Shown here: positions 54,819 through 63,512 of the stretch, piece after piece
Layout of the letters: every line of letters starts with the position of its first letter
Position numbering within the stretch: position 1 is the first letter of the stretch
Program-made: the position numbers and the translations under genes
Assembly: GCF_020166515.1 (NCBI RefSeq)
Contig: NZ_JAINZT010000005.1
Coordinates: forward strand, 558,001-622,000
Reading direction: 5' to 3'
Source: Robertkochia flava
GTDB taxonomy: Bacteria > Bacteroidota > Bacteroidia > Flavobacteriales > Flavobacteriaceae
DNA length: 64,000 bases
The notes under the pieces: model-generated
Told to the model about the DNA's origin: nothing
Databases searched by the model: none
Seen by the model: only the letters and a program-made list of their open reading frames with translations

Positions 54819-55778
54819 TTGAACGAACTGATCATTGAACTTACAGAAATAAATCCAAAGGACTTTTTTGGAGCTCAGAATACCAATATTCAATTGCTCA
54901 AAAAGTATTTTCCCAAGCTCAAAATCGTTGCCCGGGGAAACAGGATAAAAGCCTACGGCGATGAAGAAATGCTGGAGGAGTTTGACAAACGGTTTGACAG
55001 GCTTGTCACTCATTTTGGGAAATACAATCAGCTGGATGAAAATATAATTGAACGTATCCTCACCTCAGACGCCCGGGAAGGGTTAGATGAAAACAGCCAT
55101 CTCGATGGGGAGGTACTCCTGCATGGGGTTAGCGGCCGGATCATAAAAGCACAAACTTCCAATCAGCAAAAGCTGGTGGAATTGATGAAGAAGAACGACA
55201 TGGTTTTCGCTATTGGCCCTGCCGGTACCGGGAAAACCTATACAGGTGTGGCCCTTGCCGTGAAGGCATTAAAGGAGAAGCAGGTGCGTCGTATCATTCT
55301 TACCAGGCCGGCAGTAGAGGCAGGAGAAAACCTTGGTTTTCTCCCGGGAGACCTGAAAGAAAAACTGGATCCCTATATGCAACCCCTCTATGATGCACTC
55401 AGGGATATGATACCTGCTGAGAAACTAACCAATTATATTGAGAACGGAATCATACAGATCGCTCCTATGGCCTTTATGCGCGGACGTACCCTGGACAATG
55501 CTTTCGTGATCCTGGATGAGGCTCAGAATACCACCCATGCGCAGATGAAGATGTTTTTAACCCGTATGGGAAAAAATGCCAAGTTTATGATTACCGGAGA
55601 TCCCGGCCAGATCGATCTTCCCCGAAGGGTGATCAGCGGACTGAAGGAAGCTGTCCTGGTGCTTAAGGATGTTCCGGGGGTAGGCATGCTGTACCTGGAT
55701 GATAAGGATGTTATACGCCACAGGCTGGTTAAAAGCATAATCGCGGCCTATAAGACCATAGAGCATTCGAATGCCTGA
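54819..55778 (+). CDS. PhoH-family ATPase
   Basis: 319 residues. The start is a TTG at 54819 (reads MNELIIELTEINPKDFFGA), the normal N-terminus I recall for flavobacterial homologues; the next ATG would remove part of the conserved N-terminal domain. P-loop ATPase: Walker A GPAGTGKTYTG near residue 133, RPAVEAGENLGFLPGDL near 164, Walker B AFVILDEAQNTT near 228, then KFMITGDPGQIDLPR near 251. Family members are linked to RNA metabolism and stress; the substrate is not clear. Single gene diverging from the SAM hydrolase. Confidence 0.93.
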   Translation: MNELIIELTEINPKDFFGAQNTNIQLLKKYFPKLKIVARGNRIKAYGDEEMLEEFDKRFDRLVTHFGKYNQLDENIIERILTSDAREGLDENSHLDGEVLLHGVSGRIIKAQTSNQQKLVELMKKNDMVFAIGPAGTGKTYTGVALAVKALKEKQVRRIILTRPAVEAGENLGFLPGDLKEKLDPYMQPLYDALRDMIPAEKLTNYIENGIIQIAPMAFMRGRTLDNAFVILDEAQNTTHAQMKMFLTRMGKNAKFMITGDPGQIDLPRRVISGLKEAVLVLKDVPGVGMLYLDDKDVIRHRLVKSIIAAYKTIEHSNA

Positions 55779-56082
55779 TGCCTTTCCGGTTAAATTTCTT
55801 TTCAGGTACATTTCGGATCCTTCCGGGATTATAGAAGATCACCGTCTGTAAACCGTCATGCCTGACAATGTAAAAAAGGTAGTGCAAGATACCCGGTTTT
55901 CAGTACCTGTTCCCTTAAATAAGGCAGAAATATAACCGGGTCTTCTTAGAAGGTATGTTAGTTGTAAGTTGTATCAATTTTTATTTGAAAAACAGCGACC
56001 GAAAAGGTTGCGAAATAAGCTGAAACAATAGTAGAATTAGAAGTATCTTTGCTCCTGAAAATAATAGCTACGATTCATACTT
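55779..56082 (+). promoter_or_regulatory. purC: Intergenic region before purC with candidate -7 element
   Basis: 304 bases without a gene. TATCTTTG at 56044-56051 fits the Bacteroidota -7 consensus and lies 31 bases before the purC ATG, so it probably marks the purC promoter. I see no purine-riboswitch-like fold, though weak structure cannot be ruled out. Confidence 0.4.
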
Positions 56083-57036
56083 ATGAAGAACACTATCACT
56101 TCTACAAATTTTAATTTTCCGGGTCAGAAAGATGTATACCGGGGTAAAGTGAGAGAGGTGTACAGCCTTGAAAATGACCTCCTGGTCATGGTTGCTACAG
56201 ACCGTCTTTCTGCCTTTGACGTGATCATGCCAAAAGGCATTCCTTACAAAGGGCAGATCCTCAATCAGATCGCCACAAAGATGATGAAGGATACGGAAGA
56301 CCTGGTTCCAAACTGGTTGATCGCTACTCCGGACCCCAATGTTGCAGTAGGTAAGAAATGCACGCCTTTTAAGGTGGAGATGGTGATCAGGGGATATCTT
56401 TCCGGTCACGCTGCAAGAGAATATAAGGCAGGCAAAAGGCAGCTTTGCGGAGTTCCGATGCCCGAGGGGATGAAGGAGAATGATAAATTCCCACAACCCA
56501 TTATTACGCCTGCAACCAAGGCAGAAAAGGGAGACCATGATGAGGACATTTCCCGTGAAGATATCCTCAAGCGAGGTATCGTTTCTGAGGCAGATTACCA
56601 GGTGCTGGAGAACTATACCCGGGCCTTGTTTCAGAGAGGTACAGAAATTGCCGCCAAACGAGGACTTATCCTAGTGGATACGAAATATGAATTCGGAAAA
56701 ACGGCAGAGGGGGAAATTGTTCTCATAGACGAGATACACACCCCGGATTCGTCCAGGTATTTCTACGCTGAGGGCTATGAAGAACGTCAGCAAAAGGGAG
56801 AGGCGCAGAAACAATTGTCTAAAGAGTTTGTCCGCCAATGGCTTATTTCCAATGGTTTTCAGGGACTGGAAGGTCAACAGATTCCGGAAATGAGCGATGA
56901 CTATGTGAACTCGGTGTCTGAACGCTATATTGAGTTGTATGAGAAAATTACCGGAGAACCCTTTGTAAAGAGTGATCTTTCGGATATCGAAGAAAGAATA
57001 ACAGAAAATGTTGGCAAATACTTAAAGAGTTTGTAG
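56083..57036 (+). CDS. purC: Phosphoribosylaminoimidazole-succinocarboxamide synthase
   Basis: 317 residues, the long (about 300) form with a C-terminal helix instead of the 240-residue short form. Catalyses step seven of purine synthesis: CAIR plus aspartate and ATP to SAICAR. Seen: [20 protein letters not shown] near residue 15, [20 protein letters not shown] near 46, [20 protein letters not shown] near 103, and [20 protein letters not shown] near 201 with [10 protein letters not shown] after it. Cytoplasmic, single gene with its own terminator. Confidence 0.96.
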   Translation: MKNTITSTNFNFPGQKDVYRGKVREVYSLENDLLVMVATDRLSAFDVIMPKGIPYKGQILNQIATKMMKDTEDLVPNWLIATPDPNVAVGKKCTPFKVEMVIRGYLSGHAAREYKAGKRQLCGVPMPEGMKENDKFPQPIITPATKAEKGDHDEDISREDILKRGIVSEADYQVLENYTRALFQRGTEIAAKRGLILVDTKYEFGKTAEGEIVLIDEIHTPDSSRYFYAEGYEERQQKGEAQKQLSKEFVRQWLISNGFQGLEGQQIPEMSDDYVNSVSERYIELYEKITGEPFVKSDLSDIEERITENVGKYLKSL

Positions 57037-57070
57037 TATTTGTAATACGTTAAAAAATCACAAAAAATAA

Positions 57071-57101
57071 AAAATACCCCGATGTTCGGGGTATTTTTTT
57101 T
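57071..57101 (+). terminator. Rho-independent terminator after purC
   Basis: Perfect 12-bp stem AAAATACCCCGA / TCGGGGTATTTT (57071-57082 with 57086-57097), loop TGT, then further T. Confidence 0.9.
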
Positions 57102-57193
57102 GCAAAAAATATCGGATTCTCGTTTATTTGATAGCCTGAGATCAGGTGTGTAAAAACAATATTATCCTTATCCAAACCATTAACCAATTCACT

Positions 57194-59101
57194 ATGAGCA
57201 ATTACCACATTAAAAATCTTGAAGAGTACTATCAGATCTACCGGAAATCGGTGAGAGATCCTGAAAATTTCTGGTCTGAAATCGCCGAAGAACATTTTGT
57301 CTGGCGAAAAAAATGGGATAAGGTTCTGGAATGGGATTTCAGTAAACCGGAGGTGAAATGGTTTGAAGGTGCCCGGCTGAACATCACAGAAAATTGTATC
57401 GACCGGCATTTACTTACCAAAGGTGACAAGGTGGCTATTTTATGGGAGCCTAATGATCCTTCTGAACCTGCTGTAAAGATCACTTATAAGGAACTTCATA
57501 ACCGGGTGGGGAAATTCGCCAATGTGTTAAGGTCTCAGGGAGTCGAAAAAGGGGATCGGGTTTGCATTTATCTTCCGATGGTTCCTGAACTGGCCATTGC
57601 GGTTTTGGCCTGTGCCAGGATTGGAGCCATTCATTCGGTGGTATTCGCAGGTTTTTCATCTACCGCCCTGTCAACCCGAATCAATGATGCCAGTTGTAAA
57701 ATGGTGATCACCTCCGATGGTTCTTTCAGAGGGAACAAGTCGATAGATCTTAAGGGGATAGTCGATGAAGCCCTGCAGCAATGTGATTGTGTAAACAGGG
57801 TATTGGTGGTGAAACGAACCGGAACAGAAGTTGTTATGAAGGAGGGGCGCGATGTGTGGTTACAGCCTTTATTGGATGCAGCATCTCCCGAGTGCGAACC
57901 GGAGATCATGGAGGCAGAAGATCCATTATTTATACTTTATACCTCCGGCTCAACAGGCAGACCCAAAGGAATGCTTCATACCTGTGGAGGGTATATGGTA
58001 TACAGTGCCTATACATTCAAAAACATCTTTCAGTACAAGGACGATGACGTGTACTGGTGTACTGCAGATATTGGCTGGATCACCGGTCACAGTTATATTG
58101 TTTACGGCCCGTTAATTAACGGGGCTACCACCCTGATGTTTGAAGGGGTGCCGTCTTACCCCGATTTTGGCAGGTTTTGGGAAATAGTAGAAAAACATAA
58201 GGTAAATCAATTTTATACGGCGCCAACGGCCATCAGGGCTTTGGCCAAGGAAAACCTGGATTTTGTTTCCCGTTACAACCTGTCTTCGCTTAAAGTTTTA
58301 GGTACAGTTGGCGAACCGATCAATGAGGAGGCATGGCATTGGTATAATGACAACGTAGGTAATAATAAATGTCCGATTGTGGATACCTGGTGGCAAACGG
58401 AAACAGGAGGAATCATGATCTCTCCGATACCTTATGCTACGCCTACCATTCCAACGTATGCCACCCTGCCGTTGCCTGGTATTCAACCGGCACTCATGGA
58501 TGAGAATGGCCAGGAAATAAAAGGGAACCTGGTGAGCGGCAGATTATGCATAAAATTCCCGTGGCCAAGTATGGCACGAACCATATGGGGAGACCATGAA
58601 CGCTATCGCGACACGTATTTCTCTGCCTTTCCAAATACCTACTTTACCGGAGATGGTGCGCTTAGAGATGCCGTAGGGTATTACCGTATAACGGGTAGGG
58701 TAGACGATGTGGTGATTGTATCCGGACATAATTTAGGAACTGCCCCTATAGAAGATGCCATAAATGAGCATCCTGCGGTGGCAGAATCGGCTATTGTGGG
58801 CTTCCCGCATGACGTTAAGGGAAATGCATTATACGGTTTTGTTATCTTGAAGGAAGTGGGAGAGAGCAGAGACCGCAGTAACCTGAGTAAGGAGATCAAC
58901 CAGCAGATCACAGAACACATTGGCCCCATTGCAAAACTGGATAAGATACAGTTCGTATCCGGGTTGCCTAAAACCCGAAGCGGGAAAATTATGAGAAGAA
59001 TTCTAAGGAAGATTGCTTCGGGAGATGGTTCCTCTCTTGGGGATATCTCCACTTTACTCAACCCTGAAGTAGTTGAGGAGATCAAAAAAGGGGTTTTATG
59101 A
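57194..59101 (+). CDS. acs: Acetyl-CoA synthetase
   Basis: 635 residues from the ATG at 57194; an upstream ATG at 57146 would add sixteen non-conserved residues. AMP-forming ligase making acetyl-CoA from acetate. Motifs: N-terminal ENFWSEIAEEHFVWRKKWDK, LFILYTSGSTGRPKGMLHT near residue 247 (P-loop), DIGWITGHSYIVYGPL near 292, VDTWWQTETGGIMISP near 396 (acetate pocket Trp), RITGRVDDVVIVSGHNLGT near 500 and the catalytic-lysine motif PKTRSGKIMRRILR near 592. That lysine is the usual acetylation control site. Single gene with terminator. Confidence 0.96.
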   Translation: MSNYHIKNLEEYYQIYRKSVRDPENFWSEIAEEHFVWRKKWDKVLEWDFSKPEVKWFEGARLNITENCIDRHLLTKGDKVAILWEPNDPSEPAVKITYKELHNRVGKFANVLRSQGVEKGDRVCIYLPMVPELAIAVLACARIGAIHSVVFAGFSSTALSTRINDASCKMVITSDGSFRGNKSIDLKGIVDEALQQCDCVNRVLVVKRTGTEVVMKEGRDVWLQPLLDAASPECEPEIMEAEDPLFILYTSGSTGRPKGMLHTCGGYMVYSAYTFKNIFQYKDDDVYWCTADIGWITGHSYIVYGPLINGATTLMFEGVPSYPDFGRFWEIVEKHKVNQFYTAPTAIRALAKENLDFVSRYNLSSLKVLGTVGEPINEEAWHWYNDNVGNNKCPIVDTWWQTETGGIMISPIPYATPTIPTYATLPLPGIQPALMDENGQEIKGNLVSGRLCIKFPWPSMARTIWGDHERYRDTYFSAFPNTYFTGDGALRDAVGYYRITGRVDDVVIVSGHNLGTAPIEDAINEHPAVAESAIVGFPHDVKGNALYGFVILKEVGESRDRSNLSKEINQQITEHIGPIAKLDKIQFVSGLPKTRSGKIMRRILRKIASGDGSSLGDISTLLNPEVVEEIKKGVL

Positions 59102-59130
59102 TCCATTCACTGCAAAGACAGATATGTGAA

Positions 59131-59156
59131 AGCCGGGGTTATCCCCGGCTTTTTTA
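59131..59156 (+). terminator. Rho-independent terminator after acs
   Basis: Perfect 8-bp stem AGCCGGGG / CCCCGGCT (59131-59138 with 59143-59150), loop TTAT, then TTTTT. It just touches the end of the convergent exonuclease gene. Confidence 0.88.
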
Positions 59157-59819
59157 TTGAACCCTGATCAGCGTTTTGGTTTTCAGGCTTTTCTTTTTCT
59201 CCCATCTTCGCCAAAGCTTCATAAAAATCAGCGCGGTAATAAAAGCATCGCCGGCCGCCGTATGACGGTCTTTCAGGGGGACGTTCAGTTTCTCTGCTAC
59301 CTCGTCAAGACTATAGCTTCTTTGTTTATCCACAAGGTTGGAGGTGATCAGTCCTCTTCGATAAAATTTCATGGTATCCACAACTTTATTTTTGAGCGGT
59401 GGTAATCCATGGCGTTTTAAAGCCTGGTTGATCATGCCAATATCAAAATTGGCGTGATGAGCAATAAGGGGGGCGTTTCCAATATAGTCCAGAAACTGTT
59501 TCAGCATCTCCAGCTCAGAAATGGTTTGATGCCGGGGATTGTGGAGAATTCCGTGAATAGGCACTGTATCGGGATTGAAATGATCCTGTGTCGTATAAAT
59601 TTCCAGGGTGTCGTCTAAACGGATTTGGTTATCCAGGATCTTAACTGCGCCCAGGGCCAGGATCCGGTCTTGGTTAAAATCGAAACCGGTGGTTTCTGTA
59701 TCAAAAGCGACATAGGTGGTTTGATGCGCAAATTCCGGAAGCGGTTCCCTGAAGGTTTCCAGATACGCCTTCCAGAATCCCGGAGCATCGTCGGTTGACT
59801 TTTTGGTGAACCACTTCAT
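59154..59819 (-). CDS. DnaQ-like 3'-5' exonuclease
   Basis: 221 residues. DEDDh exonuclease fold: Exo I YVAFDTETTGFDF near residue 37, Exo II IAHHANFDIGM near 118, and Exo III HTAAGDAFITA near 188 with the catalytic His. It resembles the PolC-type/epsilon proofreading group, but there is no polymerase domain, so it may act as a stand-alone nuclease. It shares one base (TGATG) with the stop of the cNMP/CBS/DUF294 gene, a pairing I recall as common in Bacteroidota and proteobacteria. Convergent with acs. Confidence 0.92.
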   Translation of the reverse strand: MKWFTKKSTDDAPGFWKAYLETFREPLPEFAHQTTYVAFDTETTGFDFNQDRILALGAVKILDNQIRLDDTLEIYTTQDHFNPDTVPIHGILHNPRHQTISELEMLKQFLDYIGNAPLIAHHANFDIGMINQALKRHGLPPLKNKVVDTMKFYRRGLITSNLVDKQRSYSLDEVAEKLNVPLKDRHTAAGDAFITALIFMKLWRRWEKKKSLKTKTLIRVQ

Positions 59820-61720
59820 CAGATCAGGTTTACGAGTTTGTAGCGGAGTTTGATAAGATCCTGCAGATCGCCTATGGTGTTAAAACATCTTTTAAGTTTT
59901 ACTTTTTCTTCTTTGGAAAGTGATTTCAGGTCGATGAACCTTCCGCTGTCTCCATGCATAAGCCCCTGACGGGTCCTGAATTTTAAGAGGACCTTCGTCG
60001 CATAGGAAGCAGAGAGGTATAACTCCCTGTTCTGGGGTTCGAGTTCGGCCAGTTTTTCGTAGCGCTCAAAGGTGTTGTTGATGTTTTTAACCTGGTGTTC
60101 GAGGATCAGCACTCTGGCAGCATCGGTTATGGGAATAAGGGCCCTTTTTTTAAGGTCAAAGAAGTCCTTGTATTCTCCATTGGTTTCGAGGAGGAACTGT
60201 CTGAAAAATCCCATTGGAGAGGGATTGAGCAGGGCACTGCGTGCCAGGTTGGCTTTAAAGATAGGCAGGTCACTGGTTACCTTGAAGATGTGGTCGGCCA
60301 GGGCGTTAACAAGATTCAGCTCTCCATAGCTGATATCGTAATCAAAGAAAACCTGGCACAACAGTATATGATCGTCAATGGGAGATTTAACCCAGTCGGA
60401 AAATTGTTCTTTCCATTGACTAAGGCTCAGGCACCATTTAGGATTGCCGGCCATCATGTCTGCAGGGCAATAATCGAATCCGATTTTGAGAAGACGCTTG
60501 TTTACGTTCTTGGCCAGCTCCATAAAATACGTGTGAATGTCCGGATAAGATGCCTCATCCTGATCTTCAAATACAATAGCATTGTCCTGATCGGTAAGAA
60601 GTAATTGCTCTTTACGCCCCTGGCTTCCCAGCGACATCCAGGCGAATTTACATGGGGGAGGGGTATTCATTTTTTTGATGCTAAGCGCGATACATTTCTT
60701 GATCGTGGCATCGTTCAATTCAAACATGACCCTCGATATATGGGTCATGGGAATATTGCTTTTTATATATTGTTCCAGAAGTGCTGTAATGTTCCGCCGT
60801 ATTTTCTTTAAATCTTTGGTCTTTTTGGCTCTTAGGAGCGCTTTCATAAGAAAATAAGGGTTGTTACCCTGGCTTACAATAAGGTCGTGTTCGGCAACAA
60901 TACCAAGTGCATTTGAATTGGGGGTGCCATCTTCCGTAATACAGATATGACTTATGCGGTGTTTCATCATGGCAAGATGTGCCTGGGAGGCGGTAAGGGA
61001 TGCTGGATAACATATTACCGGACTGTTCATGATTTCCTTAACCGGCATTTGTATATCCCAGTTACCGGAGGCAACTTTTACCCGGATGTCTTTATCAGTA
61101 ACAATGCCTGTAGGTTTTCCGTCTTCAAGGATCACTACCGAACCAACACTGTGAAGGTTCATAAGCCCTGCCAGATCCTTAATGGTGGTATCTTTACTGC
61201 AGGAGATAAGCTTCTTGTTGTAATGAACAGTTTGCAGTTCGTGGATGTCTGATGTCAGGTCCAGGTTGCCTCTGGAGGGCGACTCGGTGTAATAAGGAGT
61301 ATGTGTGTTAGAGGCCAGGCTGCTTAGCAGGTACTCGCTCACTTTCGGGTTGTTAACTGTGATCGGCTTAAAGGCTTGTATAGGGATCAGGTAGAATATG
61401 CTTTCCTCCAGGGTCTTTGCGGAAATACTGTAATGCTTCCCGGCAAACAGAGGTCTCAGGCCAAAAAGATCGCCTTCGTCACATTGGTCCAGAGTGATTT
61501 CTTTCCCGTTTTCGTTCTGATAGATCTCGACGGCACCCTGTTGGATAAGGTAAAAATACGGTTTGCAAGGGTCTTCCTGTTTGAATAAATGCTCTCCTTT
61601 ATAATTGTATTGTACCGTGATCTCTTCTGCAATCGACTTTAATTCCTCCTGTTCAAGGAGATGAAATGGCGGGTAGGACTTCAAAAAGTCAGCAATCCGA
61701 AGGGAGATCGTATTTCTCAT
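59819..61720 (-). CDS. cNMP-binding/CBS/DUF294 nucleotidyltransferase-like protein
   Basis: 633 residues. Domain order: cyclic-nucleotide-binding beta-roll (about 15-130), a pair of CBS domains (about 165-285, VGSVVILEDGKPTGIVTDKD and a second copy), a DUF294 nucleotidyltransferase-like core (about 330-460) with SLGSQGRKEQLLLTDQDN near 362, and a helical DUF294 C-terminal part (about 480-625). The G-S-Q-G-R-x-E-Q-x-x-x-T-D-Q-D pattern is that of GlnD-type active sites, so uridylyl- or nucleotidyl-transfer is possible but unproven. No membrane segment. Translationally coupled to the downstream exonuclease. Confidence 0.93.
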   Translation of the reverse strand: MRNTISLRIADFLKSYPPFHLLEQEELKSIAEEITVQYNYKGEHLFKQEDPCKPYFYLIQQGAVEIYQNENGKEITLDQCDEGDLFGLRPLFAGKHYSISAKTLEESIFYLIPIQAFKPITVNNPKVSEYLLSSLASNTHTPYYTESPSRGNLDLTSDIHELQTVHYNKKLISCSKDTTIKDLAGLMNLHSVGSVVILEDGKPTGIVTDKDIRVKVASGNWDIQMPVKEIMNSPVICYPASLTASQAHLAMMKHRISHICITEDGTPNSNALGIVAEHDLIVSQGNNPYFLMKALLRAKKTKDLKKIRRNITALLEQYIKSNIPMTHISRVMFELNDATIKKCIALSIKKMNTPPPCKFAWMSLGSQGRKEQLLLTDQDNAIVFEDQDEASYPDIHTYFMELAKNVNKRLLKIGFDYCPADMMAGNPKWCLSLSQWKEQFSDWVKSPIDDHILLCQVFFDYDISYGELNLVNALADHIFKVTSDLPIFKANLARSALLNPSPMGFFRQFLLETNGEYKDFFDLKKRALIPITDAARVLILEHQVKNINNTFERYEKLAELEPQNRELYLSASYATKVLLKFRTRQGLMHGDSGRFIDLKSLSKEEKVKLKRCFNTIGDLQDLIKLRYKLVNLI

Positions 61721-61751
61721 ATGTTGAAATTAATAAAAAATACCCGTGCTG

Positions 61752-62315
61752 TCAGGGTGTCTTCTTTTGAAATATGGAAGTCAGGTGGTGTATAACAAGT
61801 TTCAGGTATGCAGGGTCAAAAGGGACAAAAACCTCATCGAAATGGTCCGGGTCCTGCATCGCTTCCAGGGTGCTGAAGGGAAACCAGCATGCTTCCTCGA
61901 CTTCTTCCTTCTGAAGTGCCAGGTCTTTTTCCGAAAAGTCACATTCAATACAATAAATATGGTGGAATTCATTGTCGATAACATCTTCGGCGTGTACGGT
62001 CTTTGATGGGTGCATGCCTATCCATTTGAGGTCTGTGGACTTCAGGGAAAGGCCTAATTCTTCCCGGGCTTCCCGCACCGCAGTCTCCGGTGCATCATCT
62101 CCCGAAGTAATATGTCCCGCTACAGATACATCCCATTTCCCGGGGAATGTCATTTTTGAACAGGCCCTCTTCTGAAAGAGGACCTGTTTAAGGGAATTGT
62201 ATATCCAGAGATGAACGGTAGGATGGAAGACGCCTTTTCTGTGGGCCTCCGATTTTAATATGGATCTGCCGGTAGGTTTCCCGTCATCCGTCCATATGTC
62301 TACCCATTCATCCAT
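61752..62315 (-). CDS. NUDIX hydrolase
   Basis: 187 residues. The Nudix helix reads AVREAREELGL near residue 86, preceded by GHITSGDD; the first Glu of the box is Asp here (GDD), a conservative change. The opening EWVDIWTDDGKPTGRSILKS and HRKGVFHPTVHLWIYN match the YfcD/Idi-like group, whose members act on nucleotide or isoprenoid diphosphates. The substrate is not defined. Six bases separate its start from the stop of the M42 peptidase gene, so the two are likely co-transcribed. Confidence 0.9.
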   Translation of the reverse strand: MDEWVDIWTDDGKPTGRSILKSEAHRKGVFHPTVHLWIYNSLKQVLFQKRACSKMTFPGKWDVSVAGHITSGDDAPETAVREAREELGLSLKSTDLKWIGMHPSKTVHAEDVIDNEFHHIYCIECDFSEKDLALQKEEVEEACWFPFSTLEAMQDPDHFDEVFVPFDPAYLKLVIHHLTSIFQKKTP

Positions 62316-62320
62316 GCTGA

Positions 62321-63409
62321 TTAATTGAAATAACTGAAGTTATGGTTGGGCTTAATGGTAAGCAGGCTTTCATAGATCAGTTTGATCACGTTTTCCACAT
62401 CCTCCCTGTGTACGGTTTCCACTGTGGTGTGCATATAACGAAGAGGAAGAGAGATCAGGGCAGAAGGAACTCCGCCGTTGCTGTAGGCAAAGGCATCGGT
62501 ATCGGTTCCTGTATAGCGGGATGCTGCCATTCGCTGAAATGGGATCTCTTTGGTTTTAGCGGTCTCTATAATGAGTTTCCTTAACCTGTTTTGTACTGCC
62601 GGCGCATATGAGATCACAGGTCCGGCTCCGATTTCGGCATGCCCCTGCTTTTTCTTTTCGATCATCGGGGTGGTCGTATCGTGGGTTACATCGGTTACAA
62701 TGGCTACATTGGGTTTAATGGTCTGGGTGATCATTTCTGCCCCTTTCAGGCCGATCTCCTCCTGCACCGAGTTGGTGATGTAAAGTCCGAAAGGCAGGTC
62801 CTTCTTGTTTTCCTTTAATAAACGGGCAACCTGAGCGATCATAAATCCGCCAATCCGGTTATCCAGCGCCCGGCATACGAATTTGTCCTTATTGAGAATA
62901 AAGAATTCGTCCGGGTAGGTGATCACACACCCCACATGCACGCCCATGGCTTCCACTTCGGCCTTATCCTTAGCTCCGATATCAATAAAAATATTCTCCA
63001 GTTTGGGAGCTTCTTCCTTGTTGTTGTCCCTGGTGTGAATGGCAGGCCAACCGAAGACACCCTTTACGATTCCCCCGTCGGTATGTATATTCACCACTTT
63101 TGACGGAGCGATCTGGTGGTCGCTTCCCCCGTTACGGATCACGTAAATAAGGCCATTGTCTGTAATGTAATTTACATACCAGGAGATCTCATCAGAATGC
63201 CCCTCGATAACCACCTTGTATTCGGCCTCCGGATTGATCACTCCAACGGCAGTACCATAGATGTCGGTGATAAAGGTGTCTACATACGGTTTCAGGTAGT
63301 CCATCCAAAGTTTTTGTCCTTCCCATTCGTATCCGGTAGGAGAGGGGTTATTCAGGTAGCGCTCCAGAAAACTCATGGAGTCTTCATTGAGTATACTTTT
63401 CTTAGTCAT
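62321..63409 (-). CDS. M42-family metallopeptidase (aminopeptidase)
   Basis: 362 residues, normal for M42 (TET/cellulase-M-like) peptidases, which form dodecameric shells and remove N-terminal residues. Metal-binding and catalytic parts: VVIEGHSDEISWYV near residue 67 (His-x-Asp), CRALDNRIGGF near 184 (Asp), SVQEEIGLKGAEM near 213 (catalytic Glu-Glu), VTDVTHDTTTP near 238, and the final His in YMHTTVETVH near 335. Cytoplasmic. First gene of a two-gene unit with the NUDIX hydrolase. Confidence 0.93.
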   Translation of the reverse strand: MTKKSILNEDSMSFLERYLNNPSPTGYEWEGQKLWMDYLKPYVDTFITDIYGTAVGVINPEAEYKVVIEGHSDEISWYVNYITDNGLIYVIRNGGSDHQIAPSKVVNIHTDGGIVKGVFGWPAIHTRDNNKEEAPKLENIFIDIGAKDKAEVEAMGVHVGCVITYPDEFFILNKDKFVCRALDNRIGGFMIAQVARLLKENKKDLPFGLYITNSVQEEIGLKGAEMITQTIKPNVAIVTDVTHDTTTPMIEKKKQGHAEIGAGPVISYAPAVQNRLRKLIIETAKTKEIPFQRMAASRYTGTDTDAFAYSNGGVPSALISLPLRYMHTTVETVHREDVENVIKLIYESLLTIKPNHNFSYFN

Positions 63410-63482
63410 ATCATTAATTATTAGTGATGCACGAAATTAAGAAATTCACATAGATTTAATAAGGTGCCAAGGAGTTATTTCC

Positions 63483-63490
63483 TATTTTTG
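63483..63490 (+). promoter_or_regulatory. Candidate -7 element for the DUF4294 gene
   Basis: TATTTTTG (TAnnTTTG), 22 bases before the TTG start at 63513. No good -33 element is seen. Confidence 0.35.
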
Positions 63491-63512
63491 AACAAGCTCA
63501 AATCTACACCAG

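Noticed and set aside
61731-61760. Weak hairpin after the NUDIX gene (ACCC ... GGGT then U-run on the minus strand)
   Set aside because: Stem of only four to five pairs that overlaps the coding end; not strong enough to list as a terminator.
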